This document shows positions 22,977-35,034 of a stretch of 64,000 bases of DNA, in pieces. The stretch lies in the NCBI RefSeq assembly GCF_020921035.1, contig NC_063155.1:26405294-26469293 (forward strand). Direction: 5' to 3'. The notes beneath the pieces were generated by a model. It was not told the DNA's origin. It did no database searches and worked only from the letters and a program-made list of their open reading frames with translations. The position numbers and the translations under genes are program-made. Position 1 is the first letter of the stretch. The number at the start of each line of letters is the position of its first letter. The DNA is from Rhodamnia argentea. Taxonomy: Eukaryota > Streptophyta > Magnoliopsida > Myrtales > Myrtaceae.

Positions 22977-24424
22977 GATTTCGAAATTATCAGCTCGGAC
23001 TTTCTTCTTCTTAATTGTCATGTTTGGACAAGTTTGACCCGAGACAGTCCCTTCTGGAGTCCAATGGCCGGCCCGGCCCGACTGTAAGACCCAAATGTCA
23101 GAAACTATCAAGGTCCCGTCAAGTCAACTATCGAGCGTTTTCCTCTCTTCTTCAGCCGCTGCCAAAAACCCATCGTTCTGCGGCGTGTCTTCTAAGGGAG
23201 AGGCTCTCTCCCTTCCCTTTCCATTTCCCTCTCCTTCTCCATGTTCCTTATCTTATCCATGTATCCGTATATTCTTATATGCGAGATTTCTTCGTTGATT
23301 TCGTGAGACGTCGTTAACTTTGGAGAGTTTTGTAGAAGTTCGAAGGGTGAGCGTTTCAAAAGGATATGTTATTGCCTTGCTCGACTTTTGATGCTTGCTT
23401 CATATAGTCGAGCATTTCACAAATCCACAAAACTCTTTTATTATTGCCTTAACAGTCGGTTTATCTGAAAGTAATTTGTAATCAAATGGTATCTCTTTTA
23501 CAAGTCTTCTCTCCCGATGTAAAACTAGATTTAGATTTGGATACTCTTCTATTTTGATATAGAGATAGATTTAGAATTTAGATGTTTTCTGTGCTCTTTC
23601 AATCTATTGGAGTTATTGTTGTCTCTATATGTTGATGGTGTTGGGATGCCGAATCTAAACGCGCACCGCTCCTCTTGGCAAAGCTGTAACTTCTGGAGAA
23701 GGAAATCCCAGTGATCGTCACTAATGTTGATGTAATATTAAATGATCGACCGCCGGTTGTGCTTTGATGCTGTGTTAGAAAATGGGCAAGTCTCTCCTCC
23801 ATGGTGTATTAAGTTGATTTATCTTTCACATTTAGTTACTTTATTTTATTTGCATATTTTTCTTGAAATTATGTGTCTTCAAACGAAGTGAAATGATAAT
23901 TTGTATTCCCACCAAAAGAAAAAAATTGTTGAGCATTTTCTTACCCACCCACCCCCAAATAAAAAAAAAAAAGTGTTAAGAGTGTTTGTGAGCTCTTCGA
24001 ATTAGGAAAAATGACATAAATAATCACCGAATTTTGATTCAATATGCAATGTGATTCATGAATTTTTAATTTATTCAATATAGTCTCTAAATTCTAGCTC
24101 AATATATAATGTGGTGTTTGAACTTTTAATTTGTTCAATATTTCATTTGCTAAAGACAAGCAAATGTTACCACCATTACACAATTTAAGTATTGTTTGTT
24201 CGAGTCTTGATACCCGATAATGCGTCGGTTGAATCATTGTTAGCAAACATGCAAATGTCAAGAGGTTTGTTTAAGTAGCGAGCATGTTCATCGCTCTCGC
24301 TCAAAATCTAAAATTTTAAATCGCGATAATTAGAGACATGTGTAAAAGTCCGTTCGAAATGCAGCATAAAAGTACGTCTAAGGTTAGAGTTCGTTTGCCC
24401 AAACTGTTGAAAAGTCAAAATTTT
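22977..24424. other. Intergenic DNA, nothing recognised
   Basis: A 100-codon frame at 23015-23317 lies in CT-rich DNA and resembles no family I know. Bases 24005-24170 carry tandem AT-rich phrases related to the foldback at 15350-15630. The rest is AT-rich and featureless. Confidence 0.4.
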
Positions 24425-25970
24425 AGGAAAAATTTCAAATAATGGCCCTAAGTGCCTTCATTTTCTCAAATAAGGGTACGAAGTGGACGTTGTTTCAAAT
24501 AAAGGCCTAAAATGCCATCTTTATTTTAAAGAATAGCTTGGCTAGAGGGCATTTTCGTCCTTTACTATTTTTTCATAATTTTTTCCTTTTTCTATTTTCT
24601 TTTTCTTTTTCCTCTCCCCTCCCCTCTCCTTCCCTCCCCCAACTATCGCCCACATGTGGCGACGGCCGCCCTTACCGGCGGGGTCTGCCAGGTGACCCTC
24701 ACCTGAGTTTAAGATGACATGTAGTCGGCTAGCACGGTGACGACTGACGGATGCGCACGGCGGGGCCATCTGACAACTGTGCATGCGGGACTTCTCTGCC
24801 TGGGTTGGTTTTGCTTGCGGTGAAGCTCTTGGTGAAAATTCGAGCAATGCGCTATTGGATACTCTATATGAACAAAGAATATCCAAGGCTTCATGGACTC
24901 TCGGTCAGTTTTGTCTCCATGTTTGACCGAGCCATTATGATCCCCTACCACTTGGACTCTTGCCTTTTAACCAGAGATGCGATGGGATGGGACGCGACCG
25001 AACTCATCTCGGTGTACGGGGACTATCAAAACTGCAGTTTGCTTGGTAAGTCGTGCCGGCAACAGATGGTGCTGCGCTCGGCTTCCCGGACGGCGGTGGT
25101 GGCACTCAACTCGTGGGTCTTGGGTGAGGACAACACTAGCGGGGCTGGTTTGGTTCGGTTAGCCGGGCGAATGACCAACGACGATACTCGGTCAGGAAAC
25201 CTGCAAAAACATAGCGAACTGAGAGGGACAGGGAGCTCGGTCACGGTGGTGCAGCGACAGTGCTAGTCTCGGGAGGCGCCTCAGTATCGTCCCGGCTGGC
25301 TGCTTCGTCTGGTCATCGTGGAGCTCGAAGTAAGACAGGAGGTAGGAGCGTCGGTCGTCAGCAGCGACTCCACCACGGGGGTACAGCAACTACGCCTTGG
25401 ATCAGAGAACAAGGCCGGCAGCTCGTAGAATAGTGACTGGTTTGTTACGGGTTTGCTGTGATCGTCGCATCTGGTGTGGCCGGTGCAGAAACAATTGAAG
25501 GAAAACTTGGAACAGCAACCTCTTGTCGTGAAAGTGCTTGCTTGGACTCATAGACCTCGACCAATTGTCAAGGAGGGCTCAAGACCAAACAGAGCAGCAA
25601 ACAGGTCGCCGAGGCTAGAGATGGCAGCTTCCTTGAACGACCGCCAGTCGTCACCGTCACCGTTGCTAGCCGACGCTCGCACCGAATCGAGGGCCGCCTG
25701 CCAGAAGCTGATGAGGGCGGCCGGCAGAGGTCGGCAATGGCTGGGGAAGGGGAGGGGAGGTGAAAAAGAAAGAGAAGAAAGAAAAGGAAAAAAAGAAAGA
25801 AAAGTAGAAAGGGAAAATTTGCAAAAAATAGTAAATGATGAAAATGCTATTCGGCCACGCTTTTTTTTGAAATAAAGAGACACTTCAGACCCTTTATTTA
25901 AAATAATATCCATCTCGAATCCTTATGTGAGAAAATAAAGATATTTGGGACCCTTATTTGAATTTTTCTC
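24425..25970. mobile_element. Long-TIR transposon carrying a GC-rich interior (Pack-MULE-like)
   Basis: The arms are imperfect inverted repeats of about 150-170 bases: the left arm has ttcaaataatggccctaag and the reverse complement of the right arm has ttcaaataagggtcccaaa, with further matches around tttactattttttca/tttactattttttgc. Possible 9-base flanks (AAAATTTTA and GAAGTTTTA) agree at 7 of 9 positions. Unlike its surroundings, the interior (24640-25760) is GC-rich and holds open frames of 171 codons (24751-25266) and 133 codons (25474-25875). Neither is a recognisable transposase. Long TIRs with a gene-like GC-rich cargo are the hallmark of Pack-MULEs. The cargo source is unknown and expression is not shown. 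Confidence 0.6.
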
Positions 25971-26296
25971 GAAGTTTTATGTTCTGACAAATAGTGAAAT
26001 TTAAAAAATTAAAAGATAAATTCACATGTGAATCTGAATGTCATTTGCATTTTTTAAAGGTTCAACCATTTGGTGGTTTGAAAAAGGGAAAACACAAAAG
26101 TATAGCTAATTTTTCATCCAATGAACAAAAAATTCTCTTTTAGGCAAAAGTCATGCTTTGAAAAGAACACATTGCGCCTTTTTGCAAATTCTCATGATAG
26201 AGTAATTAAATATAACAAAATGTCTTTGTTTGGAAGTTTAAACATTTCAAAATGGTTGGTAGTGATATCACAAAATCTTACATAGTAAGAACTTCC
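25971..26296. other. AT-rich spacer between two transposons
   Basis: No feature was seen in this 326-base AT-rich stretch. Confidence 0.5.
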
Positions 26297-26670
26297 GAGT
26301 AAGGGTGATCGGTTTTCGATTTGGTCCGGTTCCCCTCAGAATTGAGAACCGGATTAGTGGTCCTGGTTTCAAATTTTTCGAATCGAGGATCGGACTCGAT
26401 GGAACCAGTAAATTCTTTATATATGTGCGTGCGTTTTTAAGTCATGCAACACGCCACACTTCTCAATGAGTATTTTTCATGTTTATGTTGTTATGTTTTT
26501 CTACAAGCTAGGGTTTGAAAGGGTTTTGGATTTTTTAATTCCCAATACATTGTGACTTACTTAACTATGGAGATTGCATTCTAATCCCAAAATTGCTGGT
26601 CTGGTTCCCTGGAATATGCTCAAATCAATCAGTTTCCGATTTGATTGGTCCGCCTTGCTCACCCCTAATC
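26297..26670. mobile_element. Short-TIR MITE, hAT-like
   Basis: The left end (agggtgatcggttttcgatt) and right end (tccgccttgctcacccctaa) form a short inverted repeat of the AGGGGTGAGCA type often seen in hAT-derived MITEs. Internal phrases built around ggtccggttcc and its variants recur in both halves. There is no coding capacity, and a clear 8-base target duplication could not be made out. Confidence 0.45.
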
Positions 26671-27420
26671 CCGAGTTCAAAAGGGAGTAATTAAATAATA
26701 AAAAATATCAAATCAAGTCATTCATTTTAAAATTTAAACTTTTATAATTATTAACAGTGATACCATATAATCTAACAGCTTGAACCATCAAACTCTCCCA
26801 CATATCCCCGGCCGCCATCACTTATAGACCTCCATCTTCCCTCCCCCACACGCCACTGTCTGATGGCACCGTTGCCACGACATTCGCCGCAGTTGACTCC
26901 CCTCCCTCGCCGTGAGACGCTAGATTTGGGCTGCGAGCTCTAGCATCCCCACCACCTTAAAATTTGGTGCGGCCGACTTATAATTTTTAAAGCAACATAT
27001 TTGTAAGGGAAATTATCAAATCGAGACACCTTTTGATAATTTCCCTCATAAAACATTAAAGACGTGCAAAGTAAAAGATTTTAAAAAAAATTCAAAATTA
27101 GAAAAGTAAAAGTGATTCCGAACTGTGGTTAGTTTTTACCCTCGAGCTAGAATTATATATATCACCACACCTTTTTTCCACGGTCATTCACCCCAGTTAA
27201 AAAAACAAACAAAATGCCCAAATGAGAAGATCAAATTAAAATTAGCCCTTGTTTAGAAAAAATAATATTTTTAAATCGTCTATAAAATTATATAGATATA
27301 AATTATTACCGATGATGAAAGCAATAGTTATTGGTTAATTATGTCAAAACGTTATAAAAAAAATGTTTTAAAAAAATGAGCTTCGAATTTTAAATGGAAA
27401 AGTGAATTAGAAGCAGCCGC
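26671..27420. other. Intergenic DNA upstream of the SPIRAL1-like gene
   Basis: AT-rich DNA with a GC-richer patch at 26805-26960. No gene or clear repeat is recognised. The end of this stretch should contain the promoter of the next gene. Confidence 0.4.
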
Positions 27421-29828
27421 AACGGAGTAGTCGGTGTTACTGTCCAGTCCATCGTCTCACTTTTTTTATCTCTCGCCTGTCTCACTCGCTCGGCGCTTGC
27501 TCTCCAGTTCCGCCACTCTCAAGAGTCAGATCTCTCTCCCTATCGATCCGATCCGATCCCCGGACGAGTCCCAAGGTAACGACCCCGAGCTCTCGCGTAG
27601 CCCTAGATCTTGGCCCTCCTGTTCCTCTTCTCTCCCGATGTTTCGATTCGCCGGGGATGTAGATGCGCTGTTCGAAAGTCGCCCTTTCGCCGTTACTGAT
27701 TTGATCTCCGTGTCTCGTCTTCCACGCCCTTAGCGCGATACCGGCAGTGTTGCGTCGAATTGCGTTCGTTTAGTGAAATGCGCGTCCCGTTTGTTGGATC
27801 TGCCGGTAGTGTCGCCGTTGCCTTCCTGTTTTTCCGTTTCCTTTTGCGCTTTTACGGAGCTGTAGAGCGCTTTTGATCGAGACTTTTCTGCTGCTCGAAG
27901 GGTAGCTTTCGAAATGTATGTCGCCGTGCTCTGGAAAGATCTTGTGATGGCTTGACATGCTCGGTTTGGTGGGATCGTTTCGCCTTTTGAGTTTCTATAA
28001 GGCTTGTGATTCGTGATTGTGTTACCGTCGCATTTGTTGGTCTGTGATGTTCGAAGCGTATATGATTAGCCATCATCCCCATTAGGTGGCAGTGGCATAC
28101 AGATGTCTCTTTTAGACCTGTAGGCCTTTGATAGATAAGAAACGTTGTGGATCTGGAATTATTGTAGTCCCCGCTTTGCCTGGATATGAGCGCAGAGTTG
28201 TCAAACAAATCTTTGATTTGATGTAGCGAAAATTCACGGATGAAGACGGAGTAAATTGTAGTGAAGATGATGAAGTAGAAATGTATAGTTCCCCAGTACA
28301 TTTCTGTAGATTGATCAACCCTTTATATGTTGGACAGGGTTCGTACATGTGTTTGAAACTTGAATTCTGGAAAGGAACTTTTTTCCTTTTCCTTTTGATA
28401 TCTGGTGGAACATTCGTTCTTACTTTTGCTATTTGTTCTTTGTAGGAATCTCTCTCCTCTCTGTAGGTTAAGTGGTCTATAGCTTTTTTTCCGTTTTATC
28501 GATCATGGAAAAACTTGCGATTGATTGAAAACTTCTGCTAAAGATTTATTCTCCGGTTTACTCATCATACTTGACACATATTTTCCAAGCTGCACGTCAA
28601 CTTTTGAACGTAGTTCTATGTGGATTTAAATGGAACAGACTGAATTTGTCTTATAGTTATTCAAAGTCAAAAGTGTCCCAGTTATATGAATCTAAACTAT
28701 ACATCTTCTCCATTCATCTCTTGATTATTCTGGCCATTGAAGTTCTCTCCATGATAAGCATGATCGGAATATTGAAAACTACTTTAAGTAGAGGAATGCA
28801 TTTAGTTCTAATTTTAAAATTGATCTTTGCTCTAAAAGTTGCCGCTTGAGTCTCTCAATTGAAGGAATTTATCATTAGCTTTGCTTCCAGATTCTGTAAC
28901 CTGTTTTCTACACATAGATGTGTTGCTTGAGCAAGGTGCTTAAATGAGCGAATAGAAACTTTTGCTTTTTGTCACGAGTCCTTGGGATTATTACAATGTT
29001 CTTGATCTTATCTCTTGCAGTCACCTGTTATCACATATGTAGTCCGTCTTCTCTCATCATTGTTCTCCATGGATATTTTAGCAAATAATATAGTATGATA
29101 GAAAACTAATGCAGGACTAGGATTTCTGTGCATTTTAGTAAGATACAGTGAGCATTCCGGGTGCTTGTACCTTTCCGCCCTTTTGCTTTAGCTTTTAAGA
29201 TTCGTTGTTTATTTGATGAGTAAATCACCTCTTGAACAGATGAAATAGCATTTAAGGTCATGTAGAATCTGTGACGAGAAGCCAGGGGAGAGTTCCTAAA
29301 GGAATTTCTTTGTTGTGAAAGTACTTTTGTAGTTTCTTGTTTTAAATTCCATGGTAACTCTAACTCGTGATTTGACTGAATTGATTCCTGAAGTTAGTAG
29401 GCAGATGAAAGCACCCTCAGTTGAAACATATTTTGGCTAATAACAGGAGAACGACGTCATGTGATCTTATGTTGGTAATTGTCAGAAGTTCTCTTTCTGG
29501 CGGTGATAATTGCCACTTCATTTGAGTCACTTTGGAGGGGAGGATTTAACTTTGTGCGAATACAAGGATGAATTGACAGTTTGTGAACACAAAAACAGAT
29601 GAAAATTTGGATTTCTTGTTTAATGGAACTTTGAAACCACTTTCTAGTGTTCGTGTTGGTTCACTGTTTTATGCTGACATGTTCTTTGATTCCATTCCAT
29701 CCCATGTTCAGCTCTAGAGATATCTGTAGGTATGGCCGATTGATCTTTTCCACAATTCCTCCTAATTTTCCGCTGTTTTTCCTCTTTTTGATTGTCCTTG
29801 TACCCAAAGCTTCAGGAAAGTAGGCAAA
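27421..29828 (+). promoter_or_regulatory. 5' leader of the SPIRAL1-like gene with a long leader intron
   Basis: A GC-richer CT-laden first exon (about 27430-27575) ends at a good donor (CCCAAG|GTAACG). An acceptor (cccaaagcttcag) lies just before the start codon at 29829, implying a leader intron of about 2.2 kb. Long leader introns are common in constitutively expressed plant genes. Transcription start is not defined here. Confidence 0.5.
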
Positions 29829-32092
29829 ATGGGCCGTGGAGTTAGCAGTGGTGGAGGACAGAGCTCCTTGGGCTACCTTTTTGGTAGTAGTGGAGAGGCT
29901 CCAAAAGCAGCAGCAAGCAGTCTCCCGACTGCTCCGACTGAGGTGGACAATCCACCTCCTTCAAAACCAGCGGCTGTTTCTCCTCCAGTAGATGTTACCA
30001 AGCAGATTCCTGCTGGAATCCATAGTACTTCCTCAAACAACTACATGAGAGCTGATGGTCAGAACACGGGCAACTTTCTCACGGTAAATTGCTAGCCATG
30101 ACAGCTTTGTCATTCAGCATTTAACAGGATAGCTGTTTTAGGAATTTTAGTGAGTATTTGCCAACCAAGTCTTATAACTGGAGAGATAATTGGGAGGATT
30201 GTTACCATGTAATTCAGGTAACTCACAGCAGTATGATATTTAAACTGCCATATTAATATAACTCATGTTCTGCTTGCTTTTTGAGGGAAGTTATATTGTT
30301 TAATTCATTGTAATATCACTATCACTTGATATTCATCTCATTTGTAGAGTGGAGTCCTTTTGCTAGTGAACTGTAGGACAGTGTCGTTGGAGGGATTAAC
30401 TGTTTTTGCTCTCAAAATATAGATGGAAAAAACTGTGATCAAAAGGATTTGAACCTATACCTAAGGTTTGGAAGACCTCCGTCCTATCCATTAAACAATG
30501 TATGCTTTTTTCTTATCCCCGATAACCACTCGGGCATCAACCCTGGAAGAATCGGACTTTGATCCATCGGGCATGAAGGGTAGAACCGCTCTAATGGTTA
30601 TACAAATCCCTACACTCATCAAGGGCAGGCCTTTTGTTTTCTTAAAAGCTTCAGTAATAGCCGACCTATTTGTGGCGGGAATTGATTGAAACTTTAGCAT
30701 GGGCTCATGACCTCACCTTTGCTAATTTGATTCGATGAGATAAACCATTGGCTCTTTCCATTGTACAAGCAAGATTGGTTGGATTAGCCCATTTTTCTAT
30801 AGGTTATATGTTCACGTATGCGGCTCTTTGTGACCAATGTGGATATCATTTGAAAATGAGTAGTTCATACGGAATCGAACTTTTGATTAATCTAGGTAGT
30901 TGGGATCATATGAATGAAGAGATGGTTTCTCAGGATCCCGTCAAATTTTATTTGTAGGAGGAACCTCATAACAAGAATCGAGAACAGTATTACTTCCTGT
31001 GGAATCTTGTTGATTGCATGTGAAACATGTCTCCTCTGTTTTGCACTGTATGTTTGTTTGCTGTCGTCCACATGATGTTAATTGTTAACATGTAATGTCA
31101 GCTTGTTCATTCTTTAGCTTGGTCAAGTCAAAATTCTTAGTTTGATCCAAAAATTAAGCGTGCAGTGGAAATCATGCCATTGAATGTTTTAGGATCCATG
31201 CATCCAGTGGAGGAAGGTAAGCCCTTGACATTGTGTTGACTTTGGTTTCTCATTTATGGGTAGAGAGTAAAATATATCATATTGTCATTTATTCTAGAAT
31301 GTTGTTTCTTAAGATAGAGCTGTATTGCCGTGTGTATTCTTCGTGAGATACACCTGCTAAATGTTGTCGTCCTTTGACCACCCCCAAGCAGATTGGGGCC
31401 CATTTCTTACAAGCCCTCGTGGTACTTGTCTCCCGAGGATATTTTCTGGTTGCCAAGGAGTTTATTCTGGGCCTTCAGACTAAGGCTCTGTATTGTCCTG
31501 ACACCTTGTAAGATAGGGGCAAATTCTTGATAGGGCATGTCGTACTGATGCTTCATGCTTCAATCAGCGTGCAAGAATGTCCGATTCTCCTGTGCTTTTA
31601 GCACTTTTTTTCTCTTGTTTGTCACACCTGCTGTCAATGTCCTTCTTTAATAGTCTCATGAGATCATAGAGCATTGCTACTGTGCTGTTGTCAAGATGCC
31701 TTGTGGCTTGCTGGACTCTGTCAATCGGGTATTGGAAGAGTCCGGAATGTCATGGCATCAACATGTTAGCTTGTTCTGTGAAGCATATGGGTATGAAACA
31801 TTAGCTGTCACATGAGGTTTTTTCCTGAAGCCTGAAGGTTGTCTTATATTTTCTGGAATTTTTTAGAGGTTGGAAGAAAGGTTATGGACATAAGTCACAT
31901 AACAATGCCGCTTTGCCTTCTAAGGCCAAATTGTAGTCAAATGGCTGCTCATCTGACTTTTGTTCAGCATGGATTTATCCAGTCCATTGTTGATCCGAGT
32001 TTTACGTGCAGGATCGGCCCTCAACCAAGGTCCACTCTGCACCTGGGGGCGGATCATCTCTGGATTACCTTTTCGGTGGCGGAGGCAAGTGA
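29829..32092 (+). CDS. SPIRAL1-like microtubule-associated protein
   Basis: Two exons, join(29829..30083, 32012..32092), 111 residues, GT-AG intron of 1928 bases, phase 0. The protein begins [19 protein letters not shown] and carries the conserved middle KQIPAGI with [14 protein letters not shown], then ends [18 protein letters not shown]. These N- and C-terminal repeats define SPIRAL1/SP1L proteins, which bind cortical microtubules and control directional cell expansion. Length agrees with the family (about 110-120). The second repeat has SSLDYLFG where SSLGYLFG is usual, a small change. The intron contains plastid-derived DNA at about 30437-30985, which should be spliced out and need not affect the protein. 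Confidence 0.92.
30437..30985. other. Rearranged plastid DNA inserted in the SPIRAL1-like intron
   Basis: Three plastid-like pieces lie in sequence. Minus strand 30437-30503 resembles most of plastid trnR-UCU (taatggataggac, ataggttcaaatcc), with a changed anticodon loop and lost acceptor stem. Plus strand 30673-30825 matches the C-terminal end of psaB ([27 protein letters not shown]). Plus strand 30826-30985 matches an internal accD segment ([13 protein letters not shown], then a diverged [11 protein letters not shown]). The psaB and accD pieces join directly, although they are not adjacent in typical plastomes. The 30504-30672 piece was not identified. All pieces carry changes, so the transfer is old. 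Arrival via mitochondrial DNA is possible. Confidence 0.75.
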
Positions 32093-33549
32093 GTACTGCA
32101 CAGGCCTTTGCACATGTCTCCTGAACCGAAGGTTACCGCTGAATAGATCCAAGTGGAGCCTGTGAAGTCGGACAACCGAGTGCTTTTATTGTTCTGTAAA
32201 ACCGATACTGAAACTTGGCTGCATCATGTTGTGTAATATGTTTGATGTGGTGGCTGCTTATTGTTGGACTCCAATTTGAAGCACAATATCAGCTTCCGCA
32301 GCAGATGCATAAACGTCTGCTGCGAATCTTGATATCAGCAGAACTTGTTTTCTCGAATCTATTTATTCTTGCAGACTTTGCCCCGTTTCTCCTGTCATCA
32401 CTGCACATAAGAATGGGGAGGTTGCGACTTTGCCCGGTTTCTACTAGGATTTGATGGCCTGAAAATGGAAAAGTTAGTAGTATTTGTCAAAAATACATAA
32501 GAAAACTGCTTATTACTTTTCCTTACGATCTCTACGTTCAAAATTTCAAAGTGGAATAATTTTCCTCAATCCTAAGGAACATCGAGAAATTTATGTATTT
32601 ATGTGGGATTTGTTATTTAATTATTTGACGTTTTTATGCAAAAGGCAGCACGAAAGTAATATTTCAAATTTCCATTTTCACTTGCAAAACGGGATGCGTC
32701 TATCAGGGTGGGAAGAATTTGTTGCGGACCAGTTTCACGGGGAAAGTATGCTGAAGCTGAATGAATATATATGTATATTTGATCTGGATAGCCTTTTCAA
32801 TAGATTAAATTGGATCTTATTTTAGTAAAAAAAAAAAAAATTTCTTAGTTTGCAGTAAATATGTCTTATATATAGCAAAACGATTCATGTAAATAAAATA
32901 TGACAAAATTCTCCTTCCATAATCAATATATCTCACATATGAAAAACCTACATATTGCCGCAAATTGCAAAATCTAAACTTTTGCTGATCATGTTTGTTA
33001 TCGTATGTCAATCATAGCAAAACCAATTTTCATTGGTTGTCTTCTCGTGCTTGGCTCTCTTTTACGTGGTCTCTAACTTGAACCTTGCTCATGAGTTGAC
33101 TTGTGCTCATGGGCTCTGTTACAAGGTACGGAGAGTCTTGAAATCGCAAGTTTGTACTGAATAGTTGATACCCAAATTGAAATTATTATCCTCTTTACCT
33201 AATACAATGGTTTCAATGTATCCTAAGTATAGTGAAAATGCATTCGATTTGGGAAAAATGGCAAACAAAACTAAAAAGTCTTCTCAAGAATTATAAGAAT
33301 ATTTTCAGTAATGGTCGTCGCTGTGTTCTAGGAGGTAAAATGTTTGGGTACGCTCTATCATGTCAGAAACTCTTATTTTTTTTCGGTAAAAAAAATCTTA
33401 TTTTACGTGGTTCTTATATGTCTCAAAATGGTAAAAAGTTAAAAACCTTCTAGTTACGATAAACGAGTATAAGACGTAAATATAGTCATCCCCCTTGACC
33501 CAAAAAAAAAAAAGGAAAGATGTATAGTCATCCCCATCTTCCCCATTTG
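32093..33549. other. 3' UTR of the SPIRAL1-like gene and intergenic DNA
   Basis: About the first 350 bases are likely 3' UTR. The remainder is AT-rich, contains poly-A near 32828 and 33510, and shows no coding or repeat feature that I can support. Confidence 0.45.
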
Positions 33550-35034
33550 TTGAGCGATTCGCCTCCTCCGCTCTACGAACCGCCGCAGACGACCGCACCG
33601 GCCTCCTCCTTCTACGTCGCCGACGAGATCGACTGTAGGTAACCACCCTCTCTCTCTCCCCCATTTGTCCTCTTTTTGCTTCGTATATGCACGAGACTTT
33701 CTCGCTCCTGTAGATGGCAATGGGTCTCTTTGGACCCGTTTCTGATGTTTCCTTCTGTTCAGATTCAGATCGATTTGTTCGTTCGCGAATTTGAATTGTT
33801 CGTCGGCGAATTGTGTCTAGTGAACTTCGAAAGTACCATACTTTGCTGGAATTTCAAACATTGGTTTTCATATTTTTTTTATCTGAAGGTTCAATGTGTT
33901 TGTAAGGTCGGCATGATTGCTCGAGAGGAGAGAATGAGGCTGCAATGCGCGCTTTGCGGTGCTCGTCTTGTAGAGTGAAGCTCTTCATTTTCGTTAGCCT
34001 CCTTTTCATTGGATTCCTATACTTTAACATATGTATTTTGCGGATACATAAATTTCTTTCCTTTTTATTTATTACACAAATTTCTTGGCTGAGGGGATGC
34101 GTGGTTTAGCTGTAGACCCTCTGAGGGTGGGAGAACAGTCACTGCATGCCCGTTTGGTTTTGTCTCGAATCTCCATAACATTGCCTCATATTCTTGTAGA
34201 GGTGTATGGCCTTGTCTGGCTTAAATTCTTCATGGGCATTTTGCAGGAAATTTGTTTGAAGATGTTAAGCATATGCTTATATATTTTAGTTTGTAGACAT
34301 CTGAAATTTGAAATATGGATTATAGGGTAAGTAGAAAGAGCTGGTAATCACTTCCTGGAGTTAAAAGTTTGGATGTTTCAATACAAAAATTGTAGCTCCA
34401 AGTAGATTGATTTCTATTGGATGACAGAAGATCTCAGTGATATTAACCTGTAGGGCATCTCTGGTTTCTAGTACTTTTATGCTGTATCGATGTGAATCAG
34501 ACAATAGATCACAATGGGTTAGCTTCTTCTTCCCGTGAGCCAAATTGCGCTTCTTTTTCCTACTATTACCTTCTTCTAGTCTCTTAGTGTAACTACTTTT
34601 TTCTAGTTTGACTCCTTGGAGCAGCTTTTCCTTTCCACAAGCCAACGTGAATCGCAAGTAGTTAATTTCTTCACGGAAGGTATCTTTTTTTTTTTGCGAA
34701 AAATGACAATTAATGTAGACTAAAATTGCAGTCACGTATTTGATATTCTTGTATATTAGATTGAAGGGTTCACTGGCACTTTGATTTATCTTTTTAGATC
34801 TGTCAAGTTGGATGTTGTGGCATCTTATATTGTTTATACATGTAGTGTGGCTGCCTCAGTTTTGAATCTGTTGATCTATTGTTTTTTTAGTGGCGGCACC
34901 AGTTAGAAAGTATGTCCTTGTTGGTGTATCTTGTGTTCTTCCGAGCATCATTGTCCACATTTTCTGAGGTTTTGGATCATATAAATGAGTTTTTATTTGT
35001 CATTGGATTGTTAGATAATTAGAGCGATATAGTC
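33550..35034 (+). promoter_or_regulatory. 5' leader of the COQ4 gene with a probable leader intron
   Basis: A GC- and CT-rich stretch near 33545-33638 ends in a donor-like GTAG|GTAACC, and an AG precedes the start codon by about 12 bases (35021-35022). This suggests an untranslated first exon and a leader intron of about 1.4 kb. The acceptor is weak (attag), so the model is tentative. Confidence 0.4.

Noticed and set aside
24751-25266. 171-codon frame as an independent gene
   Set aside because: It lies wholly inside a long-TIR element, has no recognisable family and no promoter context; treated as transposon cargo.
30437-30503. A functional tRNA-Arg gene
   Set aside because: It is a plastid-derived remnant with a changed anticodon loop and no intact acceptor stem, buried in an intron.
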